A DNA stretch of 64,000 nucleotides from Sapientia aquatica (lineage in GTDB: Bacteria; Pseudomonadota; Gammaproteobacteria; Burkholderiales; Burkholderiaceae_D), in NCBI RefSeq assembly GCF_004358105.1, contig NZ_SMYL01000008.1:1-64000 (forward strand), in the 5' to 3' direction. Of the stretch, positions 54,069 to 63,935 are shown piece after piece (the stretch's first letter is position 1; each line of letters starts with the position of its first letter). The translations under genes and the position numbers were made by a program. The notes beneath the pieces were generated by a model. It had not been told where the DNA came from. It made no database searches and was given only the letters and a program-made list of their open reading frames with translations.

Positions 54069-55655
54069 ATGTTTATCAAAATTAGCCGCCTGATGTTTGC
54101 CTGCCTCGCCCTAACAGCTATGCTGATAACGGCGGCGCACGCACGCGCATTAATTTATTGCAGCGAGGCCAGTCCCGAAGGATTTGATCCCGGCATGTGG
54201 GACGCTAGCAGCACGCATAATGTCACCGGTCAAATGTATCAAGGCTTGATCGCTTTTGAAGGCGACACGACTAAACTTGGCCCTGACTTAGCCACCAGTT
54301 GGCAGGTAAGCGCCGATGCGACTGTGTTTACCTTTAATCTGCGCCACGGCGTGCATTTTCATCACACCAGCTATTTTGCGCCGACACGGGAGTTCAATGC
54401 CGATGATGTGGTATTTACTTTCTCGCGTTTTCTCTACCCAGACTATCCGTTCAACAAAGCCTTTCCCGCGACCTTTGTCTATCCGCAGAATTTGGGCTTA
54501 ACCAATATGGTGGCGTCGATAGAAAAGCTTGATGAATACACGGTGCGCTTTAAGTTAAAGCAACCTAACGTGGCTTTCCTGAGTTATTTCGCGATGTCGT
54601 TTGCGCCTATTCTGTCGGCCGAATACGGTCAGCAATTGATGAAGAAAAATCTCGCGCATCAGATTAATAATTTCCCAATTGGTACCGGCCCATTTCAGTT
54701 TGTCTCGTACAAAAAGAATGAAGTCATTCGTATGGCTGCTAATCCCGATTATTGGAAGGCCAAACAGCGAACGGATAAATTGATTTACGCCATTGTTCCC
54801 GATGCCAATGTGCGGGTGAATAAACTGTTAGCCAATGAATGTCAGATCACGTCCACGGTGCGGGATGACGATATTCCGATTTTGCAAAAGCATGCCAATA
54901 TCGTGATCAAGAAAATCAACGCGTTAAATATTTCCTACTTGTCATTCAATATGAAACACGCCATCACTTCCAACCGCGATGTGCGTGAAGCGCTCGATAT
55001 AGCGATTGATCGGAATGCGATTCATAAAGCGCTCTTCCCGCGCGGCGACACGCTGCAAGCAGCTAATCCGTTTCCACCAACGGTGCCGGGATATAACAAA
55101 AATGTGGTCAACGAATACAATCCCGAACGTGCGCGTCAATTACTTAAAAAAGCCGGTTACGGCGATGGCTTAGAAATCAGTTTATGGGCGCTGCCGATTG
55201 CGCGTCCGACGAATCCCAACGGCCAGTTACTAGCGCAACTTATCCAACAAGATTGGGCGCGTATCGGGGTGAAAGCCAATATCAAAACCTATGAATGGGG
55301 CGAATATTTAAAACGGGCGCGCAATGGCGAACACGATGTCTATATGAGTGGCTGGACTAGCGACACGGGCGATGCGGATGATTTTTTATCCCCCAACTTA
55401 ACCATCGCCGCCAATGGGCCGGAGTGTTTTAAATATTGCAGCGTTGAATTCGACAAGCTCGTCGATGAAGCGCGACGCACCACCGACCAAAAACGGCGCG
55501 TGAGCCTGTATGAAAAAGCCTTAGAAGTGATGCACCACGATAGGCCTTGGATCAATATCGCCCATTCCACTGTCTCGATTCCGATGACCTCGGAAGTGCA
55601 AGGCTTTGTGATGGCGCCCAACGGTGGTATGCGTTTTGAAAATGTGTATCGGTAA
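54069..55655 (+). CDS. dppA: periplasmic dipeptide-binding protein (DppA type)
   Basis: 528 residues from ATG 54069 with a signal peptide (ISRLMFACLALTAMLITAAHA). Solute-binding family 5: YCSEASPEGFDPGMWDASSTHN, GPFQFVSYKKNE...NPDYW, DADDFLSPNL and PWINIAHS. It is the binding partner for DppBCDF and lies in the divergent operon. An upstream frame to 54033 has no better start. Confidence 0.93.
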   Translation: MFIKISRLMFACLALTAMLITAAHARALIYCSEASPEGFDPGMWDASSTHNVTGQMYQGLIAFEGDTTKLGPDLATSWQVSADATVFTFNLRHGVHFHHTSYFAPTREFNADDVVFTFSRFLYPDYPFNKAFPATFVYPQNLGLTNMVASIEKLDEYTVRFKLKQPNVAFLSYFAMSFAPILSAEYGQQLMKKNLAHQINNFPIGTGPFQFVSYKKNEVIRMAANPDYWKAKQRTDKLIYAIVPDANVRVNKLLANECQITSTVRDDDIPILQKHANIVIKKINALNISYLSFNMKHAITSNRDVREALDIAIDRNAIHKALFPRGDTLQAANPFPPTVPGYNKNVVNEYNPERARQLLKKAGYGDGLEISLWALPIARPTNPNGQLLAQLIQQDWARIGVKANIKTYEWGEYLKRARNGEHDVYMSGWTSDTGDADDFLSPNLTIAANGPECFKYCSVEFDKLVDEARRTTDQKRRVSLYEKALEVMHHDRPWINIAHSTVSIPMTSEVQGFVMAPNGGMRFENVYR

Positions 55656-56005
55656 TTCGCTCGATTTACCGATGTCTTGTTTATCAACGTTCTCGTTGTT
55701 AAGCGAAGCAGCCTGAGTGCTATTTTCTTAGCGCGACCATGTTGTTCTTACCGCGCCAACTCCTGCGCGCGGGCGTGGCATAGCCTGCTAATCCCCGCCC
55801 TTTCCCACGCACCAGCCGGTAAAAACTGCCTCATTTATATAGATAAACATCTATATATAAGTCTCATACTATTTATTATTCAATATAGTGAACTTTGTTC
55901 ATAATTCTGTTTTATTCCAAGCCTAAGATCAGTTGGGGGAATCAAATACCGTTGCCAACCATCTTAACTAGCGCTGGGCAAGCATTAACGAATAAGGACC
56001 GAAAA
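55656..56005. other. gene-free region before dabB
   Basis: 350 bp, with an A/T-rich stretch at about 55848-55900 that could hold the dab promoter. No gene or clear motif is supported; the frame from 55895 is judged an upstream extension of dabB. Confidence 0.4.
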
Positions 56006-57631
56006 ATGGACAACATTGACCTATCAATGTGGCGAAGCGCAAACCTCTGGCTGGTGCCAGTGCTTTATCTAAGCTTTGCGCTACTGGCTCGATTGGCCGC
56101 CTTGGGCAACGAGCGCTGTTGGACGTTGGCCAAATTATTAGGGCTGGCTGGCTTGTCTTTAGCCGCTCTGGCATTAGCGCAGACCGTATTGTTCGGGGCA
56201 AAAACGGTGATGTTGCCCGGCGCTGTGCAACTGGGAACGTGGGGCGCGATCACCTTCCATGCGCGGGCTGACTTAATTGGTAATTTGTTTATGGTCATGG
56301 TCAATCTGATTGGCTGGATCATTATCGGATTTTCGCAGCGCTATTTATCCGGCGAAGCCGGTCAGCGGCGTTACGTGATTAGCTTGTTGGTAACGTTGGC
56401 GGCGGTCAATGTGGTCGTCATTTCCAACAATATGATTGTGCTGGCGCTGGCGTGGGTGTTGACTAGCATCGCGCTGCATTCCTTGCTAACGTTTTATCCG
56501 CTACGCACCCAAGCGATTTTTGCCGCGCACAAGAAATTCATCGTCAGTCGCATTGCCGATGTATGTTTGTTTATCGCCATCGGAATCATCGCTCATCAAA
56601 CCGGTAGCTTAGAACTCGATCAAATCGCCGCCACCATCAGTGCGCTGCCAGCGCTAAATCGCGATCTGCAAATTGCGGCCGTTTTACTCGCCTTAACCGC
56701 CGCGCTCAAATGCGCGCAATTACCGTTTCATGGTTGGCTCATTCAAGTGATGGAAGCGCCGACTCCGGTATCGGCTTTGCTGCATGCAGGCGTGGTTAAT
56801 TTAGGCGGCTTTCTGCTAATCCGCTTTAGTTTCTTAATGGTCGCCAGCGCGCCCGCGCAACTGCTGCTGGTTTTTATCGGTGCGATCACCGCCGTGTGCG
56901 CCGCCTTGGTGATGATGACCCGCATTAGTATTAAGGTCTCGTTGGCATGGTCCACCTGCGCGCAAATGGGCTTTATGTTGATGCAATGCGGATTAGGCGT
57001 GTACGAATTGGCAGCCCTGCATTTATTGGCACATTCGCTTTACAAGGCTTACGCATTCCTCAACTCCGGCAGCACCAATGCGCGGCTTAATTTAAAGGCA
57101 GGCCAACCCGATTCACTCGGTTTGGGCAATCGGCTACTGTCAGGGTGCGCTGGATTAATGATCGTGTTTGCGCTGTTTTACTTGATTCATCCGAGCACAT
57201 CGATTGCGCAACCGCTGTTTGCCTTTGCCGTGATTATCGCGCTGGCTTTGGCTCCGCTGCTGTCGTTTAACCTTAGTCGTGATTCGATTCTCAATAATTT
57301 TAAATTTGTCGGCTACGCCGCCGCCTTGGTGCTGGTGTATCTCGCCCTTCATCAGGTGTTTGCCGATCATTTAGGTGTCAGCGTCACCGATCACGCGGGT
57401 TGGATGACGTTGCGAGTTGGCGTGGTGGTGGCCTTGTTTGTTGGGCTGCACTTGCTGCAAAGCGTGGTACTAGAAAAAACCTACCGCCCACTGTTTGAGC
57501 GCCTTTATCCGATGTTTTTTGGTGGCTTTTATCTGGATGATTTATTCACCCGCTTAACCTTTTGGATTTGGCCAGCTCCACTTAAAAATGGCACCCATCA
57601 ACCGTCATCGCGGCCATCGCGTTCTGTGTAG
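56006..57631 (+). CDS. dabB: DabB: proton/Na+-conducting NuoL-like subunit
   Basis: 541 residues, AAGGACC before ATG 56006. Multi-helix membrane protein of the complex I antiporter-like family (LPFHGWLIQVMEAPTPVSALLHAGVVNLGGFLLIRFSFLM; TFYPLR; CAQMGFMLMQCGLGVYELAALHLLAHSLYKAYAFL). In DAB systems this subunit supplies the ion motive force to DabA. Directly followed by dabA (8-bp gap). Confidence 0.9.
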   Translation: MDNIDLSMWRSANLWLVPVLYLSFALLARLAALGNERCWTLAKLLGLAGLSLAALALAQTVLFGAKTVMLPGAVQLGTWGAITFHARADLIGNLFMVMVNLIGWIIIGFSQRYLSGEAGQRRYVISLLVTLAAVNVVVISNNMIVLALAWVLTSIALHSLLTFYPLRTQAIFAAHKKFIVSRIADVCLFIAIGIIAHQTGSLELDQIAATISALPALNRDLQIAAVLLALTAALKCAQLPFHGWLIQVMEAPTPVSALLHAGVVNLGGFLLIRFSFLMVASAPAQLLLVFIGAITAVCAALVMMTRISIKVSLAWSTCAQMGFMLMQCGLGVYELAALHLLAHSLYKAYAFLNSGSTNARLNLKAGQPDSLGLGNRLLSGCAGLMIVFALFYLIHPSTSIAQPLFAFAVIIALALAPLLSFNLSRDSILNNFKFVGYAAALVLVYLALHQVFADHLGVSVTDHAGWMTLRVGVVVALFVGLHLLQSVVLEKTYRPLFERLYPMFFGGFYLDDLFTRLTFWIWPAPLKNGTHQPSSRPSRSV

Positions 57632-57639
57632 GAGTTACT

Positions 57640-60078
57640 TTGAATTCTTTATCTCAACTATCCCAAGCCGAGTTGCCCGCCGCAATTGCGGCCAGCATAG
57701 AGCAAGCGCAAAGCAGGATTGCGCCGACTTGGCCACTGGACCAATTTATCGCGGTGAATCCTTATTGGGGTTGGTCAGACAGCAGTTTTTCTGAGGTGGC
57801 AAAGCAGCTTTGGAAACTCGCTAACGCGCCGCTCACCCTGCAATCAGAATACTTTCGAGAGCAATGGAATAGCGGTCAATTTAGCCAACGTGATTTAAAG
57901 GCTGCGATTGATTTCTCTGGCGAACAAATTCCAGTCAGCACGCTAGAAAAAGCGTTGCACCATAACCGCGATCTGCCCGTCGCAGCCATCCTAATCACCA
58001 AGCTCGCTGACGGGCAACGCAATCTATCGCACGCAATGCCGTGGCAACAGTTTGTGAAGCATCAAATCAGCCAACATTGCGCGGCTTATTTCGATAAAAA
58101 TCAAGCCAAATGGCATCCAGATCAAACAATCACCTTATACGAATCATGGCGTCAAAACACATCCTTTGACTGGGGCCCCTTGCTGCAAATGGGAATCAAA
58201 CGTTTTGAGCGCAACATCCAACAATTGCCCAGCGACGCAGTCGAATTAATCCAACTAGTGTTACCGCAACTCGGCCTCAAACCAGAACATTGGTCACACT
58301 ATTTAACCGCTTTACTGATCGATGTTAACGGTTGGGCGGCGTGGTGCTCGTACGTGAAATGGCAAGCTAATTTGGAGCAACAAGACAGCGACCAAATCGT
58401 GCAGTTACTGGCGATTCGCTTGGCCTGGGAATGGGTGTTGTTAGAGCAATATCCAACGCTGCGCGATCAACTCAGCGCAACTTGGGAAAACTTCGACGCC
58501 AACGATGCATCGATTAACGCCCAATGCCAAATCCAGCAATTACTATTGCACGCGCTAGAACATGCTTATCAACAAAAATTAGCCCACGATTTATTGCAAC
58601 CGAAGTCGCTCGCAACTGCCACTCCCGATGTGCAGGCCGTGTTTTGTATCGACGTGCGCTCAGAAGTGTATCGTCGTGCATTAGAAGCTCATCATCCTAG
58701 TTTGGAAACACTGGGCTTTGCGGGATTCTTCGGCTTACCAATTTCCTATCGCGAACGCGGCAGCGCCTTAGTCCAACCGCAGCTACCCGGATTACTAGCG
58801 CCAAAATATTGGGTCAGCGAATTATCGAGCGCATCGGAGACCATTACCGAGCAAACTTTGCACGATAAAAAGCGCTGGCAAAACGTGCGTCAACATGCCA
58901 GTTCCGCCTTCACTTTTGTTGAGACACTGGGCTTGAGCTACGGCGCAAAGTTAATTCGCAGCGCCTTGATCAAACAGCCGCACAACAAAGCGCAACGCGA
59001 TCAAAGTCAACCGGAACCCGCCTTAGCCCTGTACACCGACTCATCGTTGCGCGAACCGGTCGGCCTGCACGAACAAGCCCAGCTAGCCAAACAGATTCTG
59101 ATCGCAATGGGAATTTCCAAGCGCTTTTCCAAGTTAATGTTATTGGCCGGACATGGCGCAGCCTGCAGCAATAATCCGCACGCCGCCAGCCTAGATTGCG
59201 GCGCGTGTGGTGGTCAAAACGGTGCGATCAATGTGCGCCTGTTGGCGGGATTATTGAATAACGCTGAACTGCGCAAGGTGCTGCATGATGAGGGGATTGA
59301 AATTCCCGCTGAAACATGGTTTGTCGCTGCGCTGCACAACACGACCAACGATCAGGTGCAACTGTATAACGTCGAACAAGTTCCCGCGTCCCATGCATTA
59401 GCGTTAGAGCAACTTCAAGCCGCGCTGACCAAAGCGTCCGAACAAAGCCGCATCGAACGCGCCAGCGCCTTGGGTATCGCTCCAACCAATACCGAACAAG
59501 CCTTTAACCTACGCACCATGGATTGGGCGCAAATTCGACCAGAATGGGGCTTGGCCAATAATGCTGCCTTTATCGTCGCACCGCGCCAACGCAGTGCTGG
59601 ACTAGATTTACAGGGGCGCGCATTTCTGCATAACTACGCATGGGAAAATGATACCGAATTCGCCATTCTAGAATTAATCATGACCGCGCCGATGATCGTC
59701 ACCAACTGGATCAATATGCAATATTACGCCTCCAGCGTCGATCCAGATCGGTACGGCAGCGGCAGCAAAATCCTGCACAACGTGGTGGGAGAACGGATAG
59801 GCGTATTTGAAGGCAACGGCGGTGACTTACGGATTGGACTGCCTTGGCAATCGGTACATAATGGCGACCATTTGATGCACACGCCGTTACGCCTGTCGGT
59901 GATGATCGAAGCGCCACAAACTGCCATTGACGCCATCATCCAAAAACATGCGAGCGTAAAAAATCTAGTTGAAAACGGCTGGCTACATTTATTCCAAATT
60001 AATGCAGCGTCCAACACGATTTATTTCTATAATCAACAACGCTGGACACTCTTTGCAGAACATGCCTTACCCAACTAA
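57640..60078 (+). CDS. dabA: DabA: inorganic carbon pump, DUF2309
   Basis: 812 residues, TTG start with AGGAG. Motifs of the DUF2309 family: FCIDVRSEVYRRALE (zinc-site C and D) and LLAGHGAACSNNPHAASLDCGACGGQNGA (H and C ligands), similar to a beta-carbonic anhydrase site. With DabB it accumulates bicarbonate. The host is likely to gain bicarbonate for anaplerosis or growth at low CO2, as the window shows no carboxysome or RuBisCO. Confidence 0.93.
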   Translation: MNSLSQLSQAELPAAIAASIEQAQSRIAPTWPLDQFIAVNPYWGWSDSSFSEVAKQLWKLANAPLTLQSEYFREQWNSGQFSQRDLKAAIDFSGEQIPVSTLEKALHHNRDLPVAAILITKLADGQRNLSHAMPWQQFVKHQISQHCAAYFDKNQAKWHPDQTITLYESWRQNTSFDWGPLLQMGIKRFERNIQQLPSDAVELIQLVLPQLGLKPEHWSHYLTALLIDVNGWAAWCSYVKWQANLEQQDSDQIVQLLAIRLAWEWVLLEQYPTLRDQLSATWENFDANDASINAQCQIQQLLLHALEHAYQQKLAHDLLQPKSLATATPDVQAVFCIDVRSEVYRRALEAHHPSLETLGFAGFFGLPISYRERGSALVQPQLPGLLAPKYWVSELSSASETITEQTLHDKKRWQNVRQHASSAFTFVETLGLSYGAKLIRSALIKQPHNKAQRDQSQPEPALALYTDSSLREPVGLHEQAQLAKQILIAMGISKRFSKLMLLAGHGAACSNNPHAASLDCGACGGQNGAINVRLLAGLLNNAELRKVLHDEGIEIPAETWFVAALHNTTNDQVQLYNVEQVPASHALALEQLQAALTKASEQSRIERASALGIAPTNTEQAFNLRTMDWAQIRPEWGLANNAAFIVAPRQRSAGLDLQGRAFLHNYAWENDTEFAILELIMTAPMIVTNWINMQYYASSVDPDRYGSGSKILHNVVGERIGVFEGNGGDLRIGLPWQSVHNGDHLMHTPLRLSVMIEAPQTAIDAIIQKHASVKNLVENGWLHLFQINAASNTIYFYNQQRWTLFAEHALPN

Positions 60079-60084
60079 TCCGCA

Positions 60085-60891
60085 ATGGACAACATTACAC
60101 TTCTAACTAAACACCATAAAGCGGCTGTGCTTGAGACAGCATTGGCCGAAAGCGGATTTACGCTAACAACCATCGACGCGTTCGATACCGACCAACTCGG
60201 CACCTTTACCGGCGAGCAGCAACGCACTAAAAGCCAATTAAATACCGCACTACAAAAAGCCCAACTCGGCGCGCAATTGGGCAATACGCGCTATGGATTG
60301 GGCAGCGAAGGCAGTTTTGGCCCCGATCCATTTATCGGCATGACGCCTTGGAATATTGAAGTCTTAGCTTGGTGGGATGCGCAAACCGAACATGCGGTGT
60401 ATGCCATGATTCAGGGACCAGAAACCAACTACAGCCAAAAGTCAGTAAGCAGCATCGACGAGGCTAAACAGTTTCTGGCGCAAGTAAAATTCCCCGAACA
60501 CGGCATCATTATCGGCACCAACAACGACAGTTATTTCAACAAAGATGTCCAAACCCTTGAGATGGCTTTGGAGATTCTGCAACCCTTGCTGGCGGTGGCA
60601 CCGGTTTGGTTGGAAACCGATATGCGCGCGCACCGCAATCCGACCCGCATGCGCATGATAGGAAAATGCGCGTTGAAATTAGCCCACAATTTAAAATGTT
60701 TATGCCCGATGTGTACCCAACGTGGCTTTGTCGCCAGCGCCCAAATCCCCGGCGCTATTTGTGAATCCTGTGGCGCTGAAACCCGCTACCCGCGCGCTGA
60801 ATTGTTATCTTGCTCGGCCTGCGGGCATAAAGAAGAGCGCCTTCTAAATAGCTTTGCGCCCGCCAACCGCTGTGATTTTTGCAATCCTTAA
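60085..60891 (+). CDS. DUF6671-like protein with zinc ribbon
   Basis: 268 residues, beginning 6 bp after dabA, so cotranscribed with it. ASEGSFGP-like LGSEGSFGPDPFIGM, ETDMRAHRNPTRMRMIGKCALKLA, and a C-terminal zinc ribbon with CxxC pairs (CLCPMCTQ, CESCG, CSACG, CDFC). The family occurs beside dab genes and elsewhere; function unknown. Confidence 0.75.
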   Translation: MDNITLLTKHHKAAVLETALAESGFTLTTIDAFDTDQLGTFTGEQQRTKSQLNTALQKAQLGAQLGNTRYGLGSEGSFGPDPFIGMTPWNIEVLAWWDAQTEHAVYAMIQGPETNYSQKSVSSIDEAKQFLAQVKFPEHGIIIGTNNDSYFNKDVQTLEMALEILQPLLAVAPVWLETDMRAHRNPTRMRMIGKCALKLAHNLKCLCPMCTQRGFVASAQIPGAICESCGAETRYPRAELLSCSACGHKEERLLNSFAPANRCDFCNP

Positions 60892-60939
60892 TGAAGCGCT
60901 CGATGCATTTTTAGTGGCCGTCCTAACGCAGCAGCGCGC

Positions 60940-61329
60940 CTATTGCCTTGCTTGATTCGCTCCGCGACATTCGCGGAATAATTCGTTACCGCAGACAGCG
61001 CAGTAATAGCTATAAAAACAAACCTCGTCGTGCACGCGATTATTCAATACACCGAAACTCGCCTCCAACGCTGTTTGCTTTTGCATCTCTGGGCGGAGTT
61101 TATTGGATGCGCAAAAGTAGCAGGACGGACGATTGCGGTCTGGGCTGGGATGCTTTTTTATATACTGTTCACGTGATTCTTTGCGTTGCAGCCATTCGCT
61201 CCATTCTTTGGCATCTTCTTTAATTTGTCGCACCCGCAGCCAATTCGCAATAGGGTAATAGGTGATGAATAGCAGAATCACCATGCCTAGCATTGCAAGA
61301 TTACTTAACCAATCACTATCTAAATCCAT
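60940..61329 (-). CDS. small membrane protein with CxxC motifs
   Basis: 129 residues. One hydrophobic helix (LAMLGMVILLFITYYPIANWL), a basic-acidic linker and a C-terminal zinc-like motif (CYFC, CAVC). No family recognised. Convergent with the DUF6671-like gene. Confidence 0.6.
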   Translation of the reverse strand: MDLDSDWLSNLAMLGMVILLFITYYPIANWLRVRQIKEDAKEWSEWLQRKESREQYIKKHPSPDRNRPSCYFCASNKLRPEMQKQTALEASFGVLNNRVHDEVCFYSYYCAVCGNELFRECRGANQARQ

Positions 61330-61411
61330 TACACGTTCCCACTAATTCAGTTTAAAAAATCTCAATTGGTACCTGGTGTTCTGCGCGCTTCCGGGCTAGT
61401 CTTTGCCGGAG

Positions 61412-62110
61412 TTAATCGCCCCACTTCTGCAAATACGTTTTATAACTCTGATACCACGAATCAGAACCAAAGCCGCCTTCGCTTTGATGCGTAACCGAAA
61501 TCGGCCAGGTGCCGATGCGTAGCTTCTTCCTCCGTGCAGCGCGGCAAAAATCCAGATCGTAAAAATGAAAGGCAAAGCGCGGGTCGAAGTACAGCTCTGT
61601 TTCCGCCAAGCGCCGATTGGACGCTGCGATGAATAAGCCATCGATCAATTCGCATTCCGCGTCCGACGCACCCAAGCGCGTGATAATGCCGTTTGGCGCC
61701 ATGCCGTGTGCGATAGAGCCGGATAAAAATTCGATTTGATCGCGTCGAATTTGGCCGGTTTTGGCATCCTGCACAAAGCACCACGCGGGCTGATTTTTGA
61801 CCCGCCTTTTATTGCCCGCCAAACCGACGACATCGTATTTTTTAAGTCCATCGATTAAACGATCTACCCAAAAAATATCGTCCAACCAAATATCGTCATG
61901 GATGAAGAGCGAAATATCCGATTGCGCTTGTTGAGCACGCTGTTCGATGTGTTGGTTATAAATGGTTGGCAAGCCTAGGCTGTTTTCATAGGCGATGTGG
62001 GTGACCAAGCGGCTATCATCGGCAAAGCGAGCCAGCGATTGCCCGAGCGCCGATTTGCGCCAGAAATCCACCTCGGCATAACGGGTGGCACTGATTAGGT
62101 CGATTACCAT
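61412..62110 (-). CDS. glycosyltransferase family 2-like (StrF type)
   Basis: 232 residues from ATG 62110 with AGGAGCC. SLFIHDDIWLDDIFWVDRLI is a DxD-like site, and GSIAHGMAPNGIITRLG, DLDFCRAARR and HQSEGGFGSDSWY match StrF-type/PF13712 glycosyltransferases. It is 21 bp after the DUF5672-like gene on the minus strand. Confidence 0.8.
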   Translation of the reverse strand: MVIDLISATRYAEVDFWRKSALGQSLARFADDSRLVTHIAYENSLGLPTIYNQHIEQRAQQAQSDISLFIHDDIWLDDIFWVDRLIDGLKKYDVVGLAGNKRRVKNQPAWCFVQDAKTGQIRRDQIEFLSGSIAHGMAPNGIITRLGASDAECELIDGLFIAASNRRLAETELYFDPRFAFHFYDLDFCRAARRKKLRIGTWPISVTHQSEGGFGSDSWYQSYKTYLQKWGD

Positions 62111-62130
62111 GTTTGGCTCCTGAATAAACT

Positions 62131-63003
62131 TTATGGATTGGCCCAACTGATCTGGTAATTGTTTTTGTTAAATTCATCGACTATCCACTGTTCGCCATAC
62201 ACCAGCCCGACTTGCTCAGGTCGCAATCCATAATCAATTTGCTTTAAGGTTAGGTCGCGTATTTTGCGCAGGCGGCTGTGATGCCCGAATATGTTGGAAA
62301 TGATGTCTGGCGTATGAAACGCGGGGATAGCATGTTCAATCGAGAACTCGCGCGCGACACCAAGATTGGGCAAACGTAAGCCGCAATCTTCTAAATCGCG
62401 CCTTACGGTGAGGCACAACCAGACATCTTCCAACACCATCTCGCCCTGCCAATGCAAAGCAAACGGTGGGCCTGGGCACACGCCGGGAACCGGGATTTTA
62501 AATTCCAGGCCGAGCTTACGTGGCGCTTCGAGCAAGCGTTTGCTGCGCAAACTAAAGCCGCCGTTGTAGATGTTTTCAACCCGACATTCGGGATTATTTA
62601 AATAAGGCAACCACTCGAAGCCATAGCGATACGAACTTTGTCCGGCGTGCGTCACGCGCGCTAAATGCACTGGTGCGCCGAGGTAATCGTAATCAAAAAA
62701 CTCGTCTCGCCAATTACTACCGTTGAGCACCCAGCCGTCGTTTTGCACGACCAAGACGAATTCGGTGCGGATAAATTCACCCAGCGCGTACAACATAAAT
62801 AGTGAATATTCCAAATAACCAAATGGCTTGACCGCAATATGCATTATGTCGCTGGGCAAATGTGTTGGTCGCGCTGGGCTCATTAACAAACCCCGGCTAC
62901 CTGGCAAGCTGCGCATGCTTTGTTCAATCGCCAATAAAGCCCCGTCGGCTAATGATTGCAAGCCAGTGACGCTGACCACGGTAATTTTGGTGAAATCGCT
63001 CAT
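62131..63003 (-). CDS. DUF5672-like protein
   Basis: 290 residues. ATG 63003 overlaps the stop of the epimerase gene (ATGA, 4 bp). FVLVVQNDGWVLN, DYLGAPVHLAR, IYNGGFSLRSKRLL and VLEDVWLCLTVRRDLEDCGLRLP match DUF5672, which accompanies glycan-synthesis genes. It may be a glycosyltransferase. Confidence 0.82.
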   Translation of the reverse strand: MSDFTKITVVSVTGLQSLADGALLAIEQSMRSLPGSRGLLMSPARPTHLPSDIMHIAVKPFGYLEYSLFMLYALGEFIRTEFVLVVQNDGWVLNGSNWRDEFFDYDYLGAPVHLARVTHAGQSSYRYGFEWLPYLNNPECRVENIYNGGFSLRSKRLLEAPRKLGLEFKIPVPGVCPGPPFALHWQGEMVLEDVWLCLTVRRDLEDCGLRLPNLGVAREFSIEHAIPAFHTPDIISNIFGHHSRLRKIRDLTLKQIDYGLRPEQVGLVYGEQWIVDEFNKNNYQISWANP

Positions 63004-63935
63004 CGCTGCTCCGCATACGCTAACGACTCGTGCCACATTTCTTGCAAGCCCTCTTGCATGCTGACTTTGGGTAGCCAACCTGAGCAACTGAGCAAGCGAC
63101 CAAAGTTGAGCACATTGGCGGCCACGTCAAATTTGCGTTCTGCCTCATGCTGGATTTGGATAGAAAATCCTGCATCGCTGGCCAGCGGTCGAATCAAATC
63201 GATGATGTCTAAATTTGACCGACCTACGCCGCTGCCGATGTTATAGACCTCGCCATTTTGCCCCGATTGCAAGGCCGCTAAAATGCCGCTGGCGACATCG
63301 CGCACATGGACATAATCACGCACCGTTCCCTGCTCACCATAAATCGTGACGGATTTTCGTCGCAAAATATTGCCCATCGCGGTAGCGATAAAGCCTTGTC
63401 CAACAAACGGTTGCTGCCCTTTGCCATAAGCGTTAGCAGGTCGCACAATCACCACCGGCAAGCTGTGCAAGCGGCAGTACATCAGCGCGTAGCGTTCTAT
63501 CGTGAGCTTGGTAATGCCGTAGGGCGAAACCGGTTCGGTATCGCTGTTTTCTGAGATCGGGAGATGCGTCATATGTCCATAAACCGTGCCACCCGATGAG
63601 ACCACGACCAAGCGGCGCAACTGAGCATAATTTCTAAGCTCTTCCATGAGCGCGACTACTCGCGGCAAGTTGGATTGCAAGTCAAACATGGGATCAATGA
63701 AGCTGGTCTTGGGCACTGTGGCATAGGCTAAATCGATCACTTCATCGCATTCGCTCAACACTTTTCTAAGCGAAGCAATATCGGCGGCATCAATGGCGCG
63801 GTAGTTCAAGCGTGGATAAGGCATAGTAGAAATCGGTTTGCGCCCAACGGCGATCACGTCACGACCAGATGCGCTCAAGCTCTCACATAGATGGTGTCCG
63901 ATAAAACCCGCGCCTCCGATAACGCAACACAACAT
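63000..63935 (-). CDS. NAD-dependent nucleotide-sugar epimerase/dehydratase
   Basis: 311 residues. GGAGFIGHHLCESL nucleotide site, the SSGGTVYG catalytic serine loop and SPYGITK (Y-x-x-x-K). UDP-galactose-type epimerase by pattern, substrate not known. First gene of a three-gene minus-strand operon for a surface sugar. 63936-64000 holds only its upstream region. Confidence 0.9.
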   Translation of the reverse strand: MLCCVIGGAGFIGHHLCESLSASGRDVIAVGRKPISTMPYPRLNYRAIDAADIASLRKVLSECDEVIDLAYATVPKTSFIDPMFDLQSNLPRVVALMEELRNYAQLRRLVVVSSGGTVYGHMTHLPISENSDTEPVSPYGITKLTIERYALMYCRLHSLPVVIVRPANAYGKGQQPFVGQGFIATAMGNILRRKSVTIYGEQGTVRDYVHVRDVASGILAALQSGQNGEVYNIGSGVGRSNLDIIDLIRPLASDAGFSIQIQHEAERKFDVAANVLNFGRLLSCSGWLPKVSMQEGLQEMWHESLAYAEQR

